64,000 nt of DNA from Sediminibacillus albus (GCF_900101125.1 NZ_FNFL01000008.1:1-64000); one strand, 5' to 3'; positions 8,885 through 18,248 are shown, counted from the first letter of the stretch. A program made the numbers and translations. The notes: generated by a model from the sequence alone, not told the origin.

Positions 8885-11140
8885 ATGGTAAAAAGAGGCA
8901 GAATCGTTGCCTTTTTTCTAATCGTATTAATTTTTGCAGGGACGATTGGGACAACGATTACAGGAATAACGAAAGATATAAAATTAGGGTTGGATCTTCA
9001 AGGCGGGTTTGAAGTGCTTTATGAGGCAGAGACATTGGATGGTGACCCGGACGTCAGCATGGATGCTTTAGAAGCAACGACAGAGTCATTGCGGGAACGG
9101 ATAGACGTTCTGGGAGTGAACGAGCCGAACTTCAACATCGAAGAGCCAAACCGGATTCGCGTCCAGCTGGCAGGTGTGGAAGACCAAAGTGAAGCAAGGG
9201 AATTGTTGTCCACGTCAGCAGAGCTGTCTTTCAGGGATGTCAATGACAAGGAATATTTAGACGGATCTGATTTAAAGGAAGGCAGTGCCAGGCAGGATTT
9301 CAGCTCGAGGACCAATCAACCGATAGTGACCTTACAATTAAAGGATCCGGCCAAGTTTGCCGATGTTACCCGACAGATTTCCCAGATGCCTAGACCGGAT
9401 AACCGCCTGGTAATTTGGATGGATTATGAAGAAGGTGATTCTTTTGAGGAAGAATCACAAAAAGAAGATCCCAAGTATATTTCTGCTCCAGAAGTAAACG
9501 AAACGTTAAATACTTCTAACGTGCAAATTAATGGGGATTTTACAGTGGAATCCGCACAAAGACTGGCAGACATCTTAAACGCAGGTTCTTTGCCGCTAAA
9601 ATTGAATGAAGTGTACTCTACTTCGGTCGGCGCGCAATTTGGTCAACAGGCAATGGATAAAACGGTTTTTGCTGGATTTCTAGGTGTCGGCCTGATTTTT
9701 CTATTTATGATTGCTTATTATCGCTTTCCTGGGTTTATTGCATCGATTACATTGAGCATTTATATTTATTTGATTTTGCTCGTCTTCGAATGGATGAATG
9801 GAGTACTGACGCTTCCTGGTATTGCTGCTTTGATTCTTGGAGTAGGGATGGCAGTGGACGCGAATATCATAACCTATGAGCGTATTAAAGAAGAGTTGAA
9901 AACAGGTAAGTCGACCCTGTCTGCCTTCAAGGCTGGGAACAAAAATTCCCTGTCTACCATCCTGGATGCCAACATAACAACAATGATTGCAGCAGCCGTA
10001 TTGTTTATATTCGGCACAAGTTCTGTGAAAGGTTTTGCAACAATGCTGATTATCAGTATTCTTGTAAGCTTTATCACCGCGGTTTTCGGTACAAGGCTAT
10101 TTCTCGGCCTTTGGGTGAACAGCCGATTCCTGAATAAACGTCCTGGTTGGTTTGGAATCAACAAAAATCAGATACAGGATAAATCGGTAAAAGAAGAAAT
10201 CGAACCAAAAATGTTTGGCCGCAAATTTGATTTGGTGGGACAGAGAAAGAAATTTTTTGCCATTTCTTTCATTTTGATCATTGCGGGCATTGCTTGTTTA
10301 GCCGTCTTCCGGCTCAACCTCGGTATTGACTTCACCAGTGGTTCCAGGGTTGAAATATTAGCGGATTCAAGTGTTACCAAAGAAGAGATAGAAGAAGATT
10401 TTGCGGAATTGGATCATTCTCCGAAACAGATTGTCATTTCAGGCGATAATAATGAAATAGCTGTCGCACGCTTTGATTCTGTATTAGGGCAAGGAGAAGT
10501 AGCTGATCTGCAGGATTATTTCGGAGAAAAATATGGAAGCAACCCAAGTATTAGCACGGTTTCCCCTGTAGTGGGACAAGAACTTGCCAGAAATGCTGTT
10601 TTAGCCGTCTTATATGCTTCGGTGTGTATAATTATTTATGTCACATTCAGATTTGAGTTTTTCTTTGCATTAACGGCGATTATTGCGCTGCTGCATGATG
10701 CCTTTTTCATACTGGCCTTGTTCAGCATTACCAGATTGGAGTTCGATATAACGATTATCGCAGCCATTCTTACGATTGTTGGTTACTCGATAAATGATAC
10801 GATTGTAACCTTCGACAGGATTAGGGAAAACTTAAAGCTGAAAAAACGGGTCAAGTCATTTGGCGAGCTTGCAAAAATTGTTAATCGAAGCTTAATGCAA
10901 ACCTTGGCGCGAAGTTTCAATACAGTGATTACTGTTGTATTTGCTGCTTTGATGCTGTTGATTTTTGGAGCATCTTCCATTACAAACTTTGCCTTTGCGC
11001 TAGTGGTCGGGTTAATAGCTGGTACTTACTCTTCCTTGTTTATAGCCGCCCAATTATGGATGATCTTACGCGGCAGAAATATTAAAGAGAAACCGATCAA
11101 CTATATTAAGTCGAAACAAACTGGCGGACCGCAAGTTTGA
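8885..11140 (+). CDS. secDF: Protein translocase subunit SecDF (natural SecD-SecF fusion)
   Basis: SecDF uses the proton or sodium gradient to complete protein export after SecA-driven translocation. The 751-residue product is the fused Bacillus form with twelve membrane helices in two halves. The SecD half has GLDLQGGFEVLYE near residue 37, a large extracytoplasmic domain, and GVGMAVDANIITYERIKEE in helix 4. The SecF half has LGIDFTSGSRVEI near 480 and VGYSINDTIVTFDRIREN. The ATG at 8885 has GAGGAGG about ten bases upstream; an in-frame ATG at 8843 lacks a site. Its terminator has been interrupted by an insertion element. Confidence 0.98.
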   Translation: MVKRGRIVAFFLIVLIFAGTIGTTITGITKDIKLGLDLQGGFEVLYEAETLDGDPDVSMDALEATTESLRERIDVLGVNEPNFNIEEPNRIRVQLAGVEDQSEARELLSTSAELSFRDVNDKEYLDGSDLKEGSARQDFSSRTNQPIVTLQLKDPAKFADVTRQISQMPRPDNRLVIWMDYEEGDSFEEESQKEDPKYISAPEVNETLNTSNVQINGDFTVESAQRLADILNAGSLPLKLNEVYSTSVGAQFGQQAMDKTVFAGFLGVGLIFLFMIAYYRFPGFIASITLSIYIYLILLVFEWMNGVLTLPGIAALILGVGMAVDANIITYERIKEELKTGKSTLSAFKAGNKNSLSTILDANITTMIAAAVLFIFGTSSVKGFATMLIISILVSFITAVFGTRLFLGLWVNSRFLNKRPGWFGINKNQIQDKSVKEEIEPKMFGRKFDLVGQRKKFFAISFILIIAGIACLAVFRLNLGIDFTSGSRVEILADSSVTKEEIEEDFAELDHSPKQIVISGDNNEIAVARFDSVLGQGEVADLQDYFGEKYGSNPSISTVSPVVGQELARNAVLAVLYASVCIIIYVTFRFEFFFALTAIIALLHDAFFILALFSITRLEFDITIIAAILTIVGYSINDTIVTFDRIRENLKLKKRVKSFGELAKIVNRSLMQTLARSFNTVITVVFAALMLLIFGASSITNFAFALVVGLIAGTYSSLFIAAQLWMILRGRNIKEKPINYIKSKQTGGPQV

Positions 11141-11161
11141 TTTCAGCCCCCCTGTTTATAC

Positions 11162-11503
11162 GAGGCCACTGAAAAAGTCCTTTTTAATCTAAAGGGGCTG
11201 TCAACGTTTGCTGTTGATTCCACGAATCGGCCGGTGGCCGCGGGCACGGCCTCAGCTAACCGGTCAAGAAAATCACTTGACCAAGTGGATCTTCGGCTCG
11301 AAATTTAAAAAGAGTGATTTTCTTTGATGTATAAAAGAAAATCACTCTTTTTTGTTATACAAGCTGGGTTAGAAGTGAAGGAAGCCATTGGAGATACAGC
11401 TTATTCGGCAAAGGAAAATATCAACTATATGGAAATTAAATTCCACACAGACCGCTTTTATAAAAATCTACCTATCATAGAGCTTCCGTTTTTCAGTGCC
11501 CTC
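11162..11503 (+). mobile_element. Degenerate insertion-sequence remnant with terminal repeats and 8-bp target duplication
   Basis: The 342-base segment begins GAGGCCACTGAAAAAG and ends in the inverted counterpart (reverse complement GAGGGCACTGAAAAAC), a fourteen-base terminal repeat with one mismatch. GTTTATAC occurs on both sides (11154-11161 and 11504-11511) as a target duplication. Inside, codons around 11369-11430 read EVKEAIGDTAYSAKENINY, resembling the second catalytic-aspartate region (GDxAY) of DDE transposases, probably IS1182-like. The left part (about 11200-11300) is GC-rich and reads like a separate short repeat. The transposase is far too short to work, so this is a dead or non-autonomous element. 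Confidence 0.8.
11309..11354 (+). terminator. Perfect 16-bp hairpin with T tract inside the element remnant
   Basis: AAAGAGTGATTTTCTT (11309-11324) is the exact inverse of AAGAAAATCACTCTTT (11335-11350), with a ten-base loop and further Ts after it. It looks like an intrinsic terminator and could now stop secDF transcripts in place of the split native one. Confidence 0.7.
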
Positions 11504-11602
11504 GTTTATACGGGGGTTTTTTTATTATCGCTGTTGGGAAGTATATCAATGTACTGTTACTATATTTCCTGCCCGACAGTGATAGAAAAAGGAGGGGATC
11601 GA

Positions 11603-11929
11603 ATGAAAGGTCAAACCTATATCATATTGGCGCTTGTTTTCGCTTTGATTGTGGCTATATTTGCTGTAATCAACGTAGATCCGGTAGAAGTCGATTATTT
11701 ATTTGGCGAGGGAAATGCTCCTCTGATACTAGTAATCCTTGTTTCCGTTTTAATGGGGGGGATGATTACAGCTGCAGTTGGTGGAGTTAAAGTGTTGCGG
11801 CTGCAAAAAGAGATACGGTCTTTACGCCGAAAAGATCATCAACCATCTGAAAGCGCGGCTGATCCGGAAGTCCTCAAGGAAGGGCAGGCAGATAAAGCCG
11901 ACGCTGTGTCTGTGAAGAATGACGATTAA
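11603..11929 (+). CDS. LapA/DUF1049 family small membrane protein
   Basis: This 108-residue protein has two hydrophobic helices separated by the short loop NVDPVEVDYLFGEGNAP, a pattern typical of the LapA (DUF1049) family, then a basic cytoplasmic coiled segment and an acidic tail. B. subtilis has yrvD of this family at the same place before recJ. The ATG at 11603 follows AAAGGAGGGG and is certain as a start. The open frame upstream, back to 11324, is accidental read-through from the insertion remnant. The function in Bacillus is unknown; in E. coli LapA helps regulate lipopolysaccharide, which this organism lacks. Confidence 0.85.
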   Translation: MKGQTYIILALVFALIVAIFAVINVDPVEVDYLFGEGNAPLILVILVSVLMGGMITAAVGGVKVLRLQKEIRSLRRKDHQPSESAADPEVLKEGQADKADAVSVKNDD

Positions 11930-11950
11930 TTTTCTTTAATCAGAATCTGT

Positions 11951-11993
11951 TTGCGACCCCTGATCCACTCTAGTATAATAAGTGGGTCAGGGG
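11951..11993 (+). promoter_or_regulatory. recJ promoter embedded in an inverted repeat
   Basis: TTGCGA (11951-11956) and TATAAT (11974-11979) are 17 bases apart. CCCCTGATCCACT (11957-11969) and AGTGGGTCAGGGG (11981-11993) form a 13-bp inverted repeat with one wobble whose loop contains the -10 box. The right arm overlaps the recJ ribosome-binding site AGGGGTGAG. Transcripts starting here would lack the left arm, while read-through transcripts would carry the whole hairpin. Confidence 0.65.
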
Positions 11994-12000
11994 TGAGTTT

Positions 12001-14352
12001 ATGTTACGAAGCCAAGCAAATTGGAAATTTACATATAATGAATTGGACGGCGACACCCGGTTTAACCAGGATCTCGATTTGTCTCCGCTAACCGGTCGGT
12101 TGTTATTTCAGCGCGGGATTTTTACGAAAGACCAGGCTGATAAATTTTTAAATCCCAGCCTGGAAGACCTGCATGCGCCGGCCTTATTGCATGATATTGA
12201 AAAGGCTTCTCAAAAAGTCAGACAAGCAATCGATAACGGTGAGAAAATTCTTGTGTATGGCGACTATGATGCTGACGGGGTTAGTTCTACTGCCGTTATG
12301 CTGGAAGCCTTAAGAGAATTAGGTGCTGATTGCTCATATTATATTCCTAATCGATTTACAGAAGGATACGGGCCAAACGAACAAGCCTTTCGGGAGGCTA
12401 AAGATAACGGGTTTCAATTAATCATTACGGTGGATAACGGGATAGCTGCTGTCCATGAAGCAGCTATCGCCAAAGAACTCGGGCTGGATCTAATTATCAC
12501 AGACCACCACGAAGTCCAGGAACAGCTTCCCGATGCTTTAGCTATCGTCCATCCGAAATGTTCTACAGAATACCCATTCCAGGAATTGGCAGGAGTAGGG
12601 GTCGCTTTTAAATTTGCCCAATACTTACTCGGCTATTTACCTGAGCATCTGCTAGATTTAGTGGTAATCGGCACAATTGCTGACTTGGTACCTTTAATTG
12701 ATGAAAACAGGGTTCTTGCTTCCTATGGATTGAAGTCGATATCGCAAACAAAACGTCCAGGAATTAAAGCGCTAAAGGCTGCTTGTAATATCGAGGGATC
12801 AATTACAGAAGATGATATTGGATTTTTGATTGGCCCGCGAATAAACGCAGTCGGCAGGCTGCAAGATGCCAATATGGCGGTCGACTTGCTGCTCACAGAA
12901 AATCCGGAAGAGGCGGAGGATTTAGCATCATTTGTCCAGCAGCTTAATCAGGAAAGACAAAAAATCGTGGCAGATATTGCAAAAGAAGCCGAGGCGCTAG
13001 TGGAAGCTGGCGATACAGGAGAGAATGTCATTGTGGCTGCTAAAGAAGGATGGAATGAGGGCGTACTTGGAATCGTTGCTTCCAAACTTGTTAGAAAATA
13101 TGACCGTCCTGCCATTGTTCTATCGATAAATACAGCAAAGCAGCAGGCAAAGGGTTCGGCAAGGAGTATCGAGGCTTTCGATTTATTTAAAAACTGTATG
13201 GAGATCAGGGATACATTTACCCATTTTGGCGGCCATGCCCAGGCGGCAGGCATGACACTGCCTATAGAAAATGTGGAAGTATTGCGGGAACGATTGAACC
13301 GAATTGCAGGAGAACGATTGTCTCCAGAAGATTACAAACAAGTGCTTACCATTGATTCAACGATAGTTATCGACGAATTAAGTTTAGATATAATTAAGGA
13401 AATTGGCAGCCTGGCTCCGTTTGGTATGGGAAATCCGAAGCCGCTATTTCATTTGAATTCTGAGCCGGCAGAAATTCGCCAAATAGGCAGTCAGAAAAAT
13501 CACTTGAAATTTGTTTTTCAACATAAACAAAAGCAACTGGATGGGGTAGCATTCGGTTTGGGAGACCTTTACGCTAAAATCGCTTCACGGTCGGCGCTTG
13601 AAGTTGTCGGTGAATTGCAAATTAATGAGTGGAATGGAAAGCAAAAACTGCAGATAATGATTAAGGATATGGCTGTTAACACGTGGCAGCTATTCGATTA
13701 CCGAGGTTCCCGGCATTTAGGCAAACAGATTCCGGCGGAACTGTTCCACGAAAGCTTGGCCATCAGCTTTCAAAAGGCTGATGCACAGCAGCAGCGCCTG
13801 CCTGCAGAAATTTCTCCTGTCCTTTTTCAAAAGGGAGAAGTGGAACAGTGGAGGCAGGAAGGTTTTGACAGTATTATTTTATTGGATCTTCCTGATAAAA
13901 TAGAAGAATTGGAATATCTTATTCATCACTTGCAGCCTAGAAACATTTTTGCTTGTTTCTATGAAAGCAGCGGGCAATACATGGAAGTAATTCCATCGCG
14001 GGAAGATTTCAAATGGTTCTACGCCATGGTTTTAAAACGTAAATATTTTAAAATGGATAATGAAATAGAAAAATTAGCTGCCTATAAAGGATGGAAAACG
14101 GAAAAAATAAAGTTTATCAGCCAAGTGTTTTTTGAGCTTGACTTTGTTAAAATAGAGGATGGTGTCTTGACGCCGCATTCTAATCCATCCAAAAAAGATT
14201 TAACTGAAGCATATACTTATCAAAAGAAACAGAATAGGCTCAAAATAGAAAAGTTATTATATTATTCTTCGTATAATGAGTTAAAAGCCTGGTTTAATCA
14301 ACATATGGTGCAGAGTGGATCACCTAAGGAGGAAGTTAGTTATGGATTATAA
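12001..14352 (+). CDS. recJ: Single-stranded-DNA-specific 5'-3' exonuclease RecJ
   Basis: RecJ degrades single-stranded DNA in recombination and repair. The 783-residue product shows the DHH phosphoesterase core, with [12 protein letters not shown] near residue 85 and TDHHEVQ near 165. The DHHA1 signature [11 protein letters not shown] lies near 410-420, followed by an OB-like domain and a Bacillus-type C-terminal extension. The ATG at 12001 is preceded by AGGGGTGAG. The 3' end overlaps the apt start by eleven bases, so recJ and apt are translationally coupled. Its promoter sits inside an inverted repeat. Confidence 0.97.
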   Translation: MLRSQANWKFTYNELDGDTRFNQDLDLSPLTGRLLFQRGIFTKDQADKFLNPSLEDLHAPALLHDIEKASQKVRQAIDNGEKILVYGDYDADGVSSTAVMLEALRELGADCSYYIPNRFTEGYGPNEQAFREAKDNGFQLIITVDNGIAAVHEAAIAKELGLDLIITDHHEVQEQLPDALAIVHPKCSTEYPFQELAGVGVAFKFAQYLLGYLPEHLLDLVVIGTIADLVPLIDENRVLASYGLKSISQTKRPGIKALKAACNIEGSITEDDIGFLIGPRINAVGRLQDANMAVDLLLTENPEEAEDLASFVQQLNQERQKIVADIAKEAEALVEAGDTGENVIVAAKEGWNEGVLGIVASKLVRKYDRPAIVLSINTAKQQAKGSARSIEAFDLFKNCMEIRDTFTHFGGHAQAAGMTLPIENVEVLRERLNRIAGERLSPEDYKQVLTIDSTIVIDELSLDIIKEIGSLAPFGMGNPKPLFHLNSEPAEIRQIGSQKNHLKFVFQHKQKQLDGVAFGLGDLYAKIASRSALEVVGELQINEWNGKQKLQIMIKDMAVNTWQLFDYRGSRHLGKQIPAELFHESLAISFQKADAQQQRLPAEISPVLFQKGEVEQWRQEGFDSIILLDLPDKIEELEYLIHHLQPRNIFACFYESSGQYMEVIPSREDFKWFYAMVLKRKYFKMDNEIEKLAAYKGWKTEKIKFISQVFFELDFVKIEDGVLTPHSNPSKKDLTEAYTYQKKQNRLKIEKLLYYSSYNELKAWFNQHMVQSGSPKEEVSYGL

Positions 14353-14854
14353 AAAATATATTACCGTTGTAGAAGATTGGCCGAAAGAAGGCGTGAAATT
14401 TAAGGATATTACGACCCTGATGGACAATGGCACAGCTTATAAATCAGCCGTAGATGAAATTGTAGAATATTCCCGCACCCGCGATATAGACCTTGTGGTT
14501 GGTCCTGAGGCAAGAGGGTTTATCGTCGGCTGCCCTGTTTCTTATGCTTTGGAAGTCGGGTTTGCCCCGGTTAGGAAAGAGGGAAAGCTGCCAAGAGAAG
14601 TAATTAAAGTTGATTACGGCTTAGAGTATGGCAAGAATGTCCTTACCATCCACAAAGACGCGATTAAACCAGGCCAGCGCGTACTGATAACCGATGACCT
14701 CTTAGCAACAGGGGGTACGATCGAGGCGACCATTAAATTAGTAGAGGAGCTTGGCGGAATAGTAGTCGGCTGTGCTTTTCTTATTGAATTGACATACTTA
14801 CACGGCCGTGAAAAACTAGAAGCATATGATGTATTATCTTTGATGTCATACTGA
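14342..14854 (+). CDS. apt: Adenine phosphoribosyltransferase
   Basis: Apt salvages adenine to AMP with PRPP. The 170-residue product has the expected length and the PRPP-binding motif [13 protein letters not shown] near residues 117-130, plus [10 protein letters not shown], which contacts the base. The ATG at 14342 lies inside the recJ 3' end behind CTAAGGAGG; the longer frame from 14315 is an upstream extension without a site. It is followed by a terminator, then relA. Confidence 0.97.
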   Translation: MDYKKYITVVEDWPKEGVKFKDITTLMDNGTAYKSAVDEIVEYSRTRDIDLVVGPEARGFIVGCPVSYALEVGFAPVRKEGKLPREVIKVDYGLEYGKNVLTIHKDAIKPGQRVLITDDLLATGGTIEATIKLVEELGGIVVGCAFLIELTYLHGREKLEAYDVLSLMSY

Positions 14855-14861
14855 TATTTTT

Positions 14862-14892
14862 AAGGAGTGCTCTTTTGAGTGCTCCTTGTTTT
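14862..14892 (+). terminator. Rho-independent terminator after apt
   Basis: AAGGAGTGCTC pairs with GAGTGCTCCTT (two wobbles) around a TTTT loop, followed by GTTTT. It separates recJ-apt from relA. Confidence 0.7.
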
Positions 14893-15113
14893 ACAGCCTT
14901 TGCCACTTACATGTTAAAGTAGATATAATTGCTAATTGAATTTTTTTCTTTACTTTTGGTAAGCTTTTTTTAATACTAGAAGAAAGCATCATCATCTTAT
15001 GGTGATTTTTTTAATAGAAATTTTCGCAGTTTTTGTCGGGTTACAAGAGGTAGATAAATAAATAAACTGTTCACGACCAGTGTTCAGTAGTAAAAAGAAA
15101 CTAAGGTGATTAA

Positions 15114-17318
15114 ATGTCGAAAGATAAGATTTTGACAGCAGAAGATGTAATAAAGGAAGCTGGCGAGTATCTTTCCGAAGAAGATACTGCCTTTATCAGA
15201 CGTGCATACAAATTTGCCGAAGAAGCTCATGAGGGCCAGTACCGCAGATCCGGCGAGGCTTATATTATCCACCCGATTCAAGTAGCCGGCATTTTAGTGC
15301 ATCTGGAATTGGATCCTGAGACGATCGCCAGTGGATTTTTACATGATGTTGTTGAGGATACAGATGTGACAGTGGACCAACTGCAGGAAGCATTCAACAG
15401 CGAGGTTGCAATGCTTGTTGATGGTGTCTCCAAACTCGGGAAAATCAAGTATAAATCAAAAGAGGAGCAACAGGCGGAAAATCACCGGAAGATGTTTGTG
15501 GCAATGGCCAAGGATATCCGGGTAATTCTAATTAAACTAGCTGATAGATTGCACAATATGCGCACGCTTAAGCATTTACCTCCGGAAAAACAGCGGAGAA
15601 TCTCTAATGAAACATTGGAAATCTTTTCGCCGCTAGCCCATCGCTTAGGGATATCTACCATAAAGTGGGAATTAGAGGACACAGCGTTAAGGTATTTGAA
15701 TCCTCAGCAATATTATAGAATTGTGCATTTAATGAAACAAAAACGTGAAGAACGTGAAAATTATATTGAGGAAGTTATGCAGGAAGTCCAAAACCAATTG
15801 GACGAAGTCAATATAAACGCTGACTTTTCAGGGCGGCCAAAGCACTTATACAGTATCTATAAAAAGATGGCTATGCAAAATAAGCAATTCAATGAAATTT
15901 ATGACTTATTAGCTGTGCGGATAATTGTAGATAGTATTAAGGATTGCTATGCCGTTTTGGGCATCATTCACACGTGCTGGAAGCCAATGCCCGGGAGATT
16001 CAAGGATTATATAGCTATGCCTAAGCCCAATTTGTATCAATCGCTGCATACAACAGTCATTGGACCAAAAGGTGCCCCGTTGGAAGTGCAAATCCGGACA
16101 AAAGAAATGCACGAAATCGCAGAATTTGGAATAGCTGCCCATTGGGCCTATAAAGAGGGGAAACGTCTCGATAATAATACAAAAGATTCAGAAGCAAAGT
16201 TAACCTGGTTCCGGGAAATACTTGAATGGCAAAATGAAACACATGACGCAGAAGAATTCATGGAATCATTGAAGGTTGACTTGTTTTCCGACATGGTTTA
16301 CGTGTTTACTCCAAAAGGGGATGTTATTGAGCTCCCTTCAGGGTCAGTTCCGCTTGATTTCGCCTATAAAATCCATACGGAAGTAGGAAACCAAACGATT
16401 GGCGCCCGCGTCAACGGAAAAATGGAGCCATTGGATTACCATTTAAGTACTGGGGATATTGTAGAAGTAATGACTTCAAAGCATTCCTACGGACCATCCC
16501 AGGATTGGCTAAGTATTACCCAAACATCACAGGCGAAAAATAAGATAAAGCAATTTTTCAAAAAACAGCGCCGTGATGAAAATGTAGTAAAAGGAAAAGA
16601 ACTGGTCGAGAAAGAAGTGAAGGCAGCTGGCTTCGAACCCAAAGAAATTCTTACAGCAGAAAATATCAAGAAGATTGCTGAAAAATTTAATTTCAGCAAC
16701 GAAGAAGATATGTATGCTGCCGTTGGATATCAAGGAATCACTGCTGCTCAAATAGCTACAAGGCTGACAGAAAAGCATAAAAAGCAAAGCCTGAAAAACC
16801 AGGATCTTCAGGAAACTTTAGAAGGTGTCGCGAAAACGGAAGTAAAATCACCGAATACGCGCAAAAGAGACTCGGGTGTAAGGGTGGCTGGCGTCGACAA
16901 CTTGCTTGTACGTTTATCAAAGTGCTGCAATCCAGTGCCTGGTGATGATATTGTTGGATATATTACCAAGGGGCGTGGAGTTTCCGTTCATCGCTCGGAT
17001 TGCCCTAATATACAAACAGAAGAAGCAAGAGACCGGATTTTGGAAGTGCAATGGGAAAATAATGATGCTCAAACCAAGCAGTACCATGTGGATTTAGAAA
17101 TCTCAGGTTTCGACCGCCGCGGGTTATTGAACGAAGTCCTGCAAGCAGTTAATGAAACGAAGACAAATATTATCGGAGTTAACGGTAAATCGGATCGTAA
17201 CAAAATGGCCTTGATCCATATTACTATCCTGATTCATAATATCAGCCACTTACGTAAAATTGTAGAAAGACTAAAACAAATAAAAGATGTTTATACCGTG
17301 ACGAGAATGCTGCAATAA
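15114..17318 (+). CDS. relA: Bifunctional (p)ppGpp synthetase/hydrolase RelA (Rel/SpoT family)
   Basis: This is the stringent-response enzyme that makes and degrades (p)ppGpp on and off the ribosome. The 734-residue product carries an intact HD hydrolase domain (GFLHDVVEDT near residue 77, RLHNMRTL near 145). The synthetase domain has GRFKDYIAMPKPN, the RxKD form found in bifunctional enzymes. TGS follows (VFTPKGDVIELPSG near 400), then a conserved-cysteine region (CCNPVPGD) and a C-terminal ACT domain. The ATG at 15114 follows an AAGGTGAT-type site. dtd follows within about 15 bases. Confidence 0.97.
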   Translation: MSKDKILTAEDVIKEAGEYLSEEDTAFIRRAYKFAEEAHEGQYRRSGEAYIIHPIQVAGILVHLELDPETIASGFLHDVVEDTDVTVDQLQEAFNSEVAMLVDGVSKLGKIKYKSKEEQQAENHRKMFVAMAKDIRVILIKLADRLHNMRTLKHLPPEKQRRISNETLEIFSPLAHRLGISTIKWELEDTALRYLNPQQYYRIVHLMKQKREERENYIEEVMQEVQNQLDEVNINADFSGRPKHLYSIYKKMAMQNKQFNEIYDLLAVRIIVDSIKDCYAVLGIIHTCWKPMPGRFKDYIAMPKPNLYQSLHTTVIGPKGAPLEVQIRTKEMHEIAEFGIAAHWAYKEGKRLDNNTKDSEAKLTWFREILEWQNETHDAEEFMESLKVDLFSDMVYVFTPKGDVIELPSGSVPLDFAYKIHTEVGNQTIGARVNGKMEPLDYHLSTGDIVEVMTSKHSYGPSQDWLSITQTSQAKNKIKQFFKKQRRDENVVKGKELVEKEVKAAGFEPKEILTAENIKKIAEKFNFSNEEDMYAAVGYQGITAAQIATRLTEKHKKQSLKNQDLQETLEGVAKTEVKSPNTRKRDSGVRVAGVDNLLVRLSKCCNPVPGDDIVGYITKGRGVSVHRSDCPNIQTEEARDRILEVQWENNDAQTKQYHVDLEISGFDRRGLLNEVLQAVNETKTNIIGVNGKSDRNKMALIHITILIHNISHLRKIVERLKQIKDVYTVTRMLQ

Positions 17319-17333
17319 GGAGTGCGTAAAGAA

Positions 17334-17780
17334 GTGAGAGCTGTCATCCAAAGGACCAAAGGTGCCAGAGTAACTGTCAACAACCAGGTTACAGGCCAGA
17401 TCAATGAAGGAATAGTTGTATTGCTTGGAGTGACACATGAGGATACAATAGAAGATGCCAAGTATTTGGCGAACAAAATTGTGCATCTACGTATATTCGA
17501 AGACGAGCAGCAAAAGATGAATTTATCGTTAAAAGATGCAGGCGGGGGCATCCTGTCGATATCCCAGTTCACTTTATATGGAGATACAAGGAAAGGGCGT
17601 AGGCCTAATTTTATGGCCGCAGCCAAACCGGAGCCTGCCAACTATTTGTATAATGAGTTTAACAGGCTTATTTCAGAGGAAGGCATTCATGTCGAGACCG
17701 GTGAATTTGGCGAAAACATGGAAGTGAAGCTTACGAATAATGGACCAGTGACATTGATAATTGATAGCATTGACCGTTGA
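17334..17780 (+). CDS. dtd: D-aminoacyl-tRNA deacylase
   Basis: Dtd removes D-amino acids mischarged onto tRNA. The 148-residue product has the family opening MRAVIQR, the [19 protein letters not shown] motif near residues 77-95 and the NGPVTLIID motif carrying the Gly-cisPro pair near the C-terminus. The GTG at 17334 is chosen because it gives the exact family N-terminus and has AAGGAG about eleven bases upstream. An in-frame GTG at 17322 adds four residues and overlaps that site. It is co-directional with relA, as in B. subtilis. Confidence 0.95.
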   Translation: MRAVIQRTKGARVTVNNQVTGQINEGIVVLLGVTHEDTIEDAKYLANKIVHLRIFEDEQQKMNLSLKDAGGGILSISQFTLYGDTRKGRRPNFMAAAKPEPANYLYNEFNRLISEEGIHVETGEFGENMEVKLTNNGPVTLIIDSIDR

Positions 17781-17786
17781 ATTAAT

Positions 17787-17834
17787 AAAAGGTTGTTCAT
17801 TTGAAATGAGATAGAAAATGGACAAGCCTTTTTG
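17787..17834 (+). terminator. Rho-independent terminator after dtd
   Basis: AAAAGGTTGTTCATTT pairs with AAATGGACAAGCCTTTTT, with one bulge and wobbles, and runs into Ts. The following 200 bases to 18040 hold nothing I can name. Confidence 0.65.
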
Positions 17835-18040
17835 TTATTTTGTTAACAAGCGGCCTAAGGCAACTTCGAATTGCTCTACGAAAAAACCTCTATTGCTCAA
17901 CGCTTTGTTTATTCATCTGTTTGGGAATAAGCAGTTAAAAAATGGACATAACTAATTTTAACTTAAGCAGAATTATAAACTTTTTGTTTCTACGCTTACT
18001 ACATTGCCTATAGAAACAATAAGAGGAGGAGCAGCAGCCA

Positions 18041-18217
18041 ATGAGGTATAACCAGAAACAAGCTGATATGCAGTCTGTATCAAAGAGTATTTTTGGGGCC
18101 AATTATCATAAGTTCATGGAGATTGAAGGGCAGTTAAACCGCATGGAAATTGCTGAAGAACTCGGTATCTCTTTAATGGATGTAAAAAAATTAAAAGAAA
18201 AACTAAACCGTGCTTGA
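18041..18217 (+). CDS. 58-residue helix-turn-helix protein of unknown function
   Basis: An ATG at 18041 behind AAGAGGAGGAG opens a 58-codon frame ending at 18217. The C-terminal half (RMEIAEELGISLMDVKKLKEKL, residues about 34-55) looks like a sigma-region-4-like helix-turn-helix. The N-terminal half is polar and mentions no known domain. B. subtilis carries small orphan genes in the same interval before hisS (yrzK); homology is possible but not shown. The hisS promoter -35 box overlaps its stop codon. The strong binding site and the conserved-looking motif argue that it is real. Confidence 0.65.
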   Translation: MRYNQKQADMQSVSKSIFGANYHKFMEIEGQLNRMEIAEELGISLMDVKKLKEKLNRA

Positions 18218-18242
18218 CAACTTAAACGGCAAAGATTATGAT
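18214..18242 (+). promoter_or_regulatory. Sigma-A promoter of the hisS-aspS T-box transcript
   Basis: Consensus TTGACA (18214-18219) and TATGAT (18237-18242) are 17 bases apart. The -35 box overlaps the stop codon of the preceding small gene. Transcription would start near 18249, just ahead of T-box stem I. Confidence 0.8.
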
Positions 18243-18248
18243 TATAAA

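Larger units (their letters stand above)
11147..11523 (+). terminator. secDF terminator split by an insertion element
   Basis: Left of the element the sequence is CCCCCC-T-GTTTATAC (11147-11161). Right of it, GTTTATAC-GGGGG-TTTTTTT (11504-11523). Removing the element and one copy of the repeat rebuilds a textbook hairpin: a C run, an eight-to-nine-base loop, a G run and seven Ts. This is a reconstruction from the two halves seen in the sequence. Confidence 0.75.

Noticed and set aside
11324-11602. N-terminal extension of the lapA-like protein into the insertion remnant
   Set aside because: The frame is open by chance. The real lapA start at 11603 has a strong AAAGGAGGGG and gives the family N-terminus.
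17291-17641. 116-codon antisense frame over dtd
   Set aside because: The forward frame is unmistakably Dtd with all motifs; the antisense product resembles nothing and lacks a binding site.
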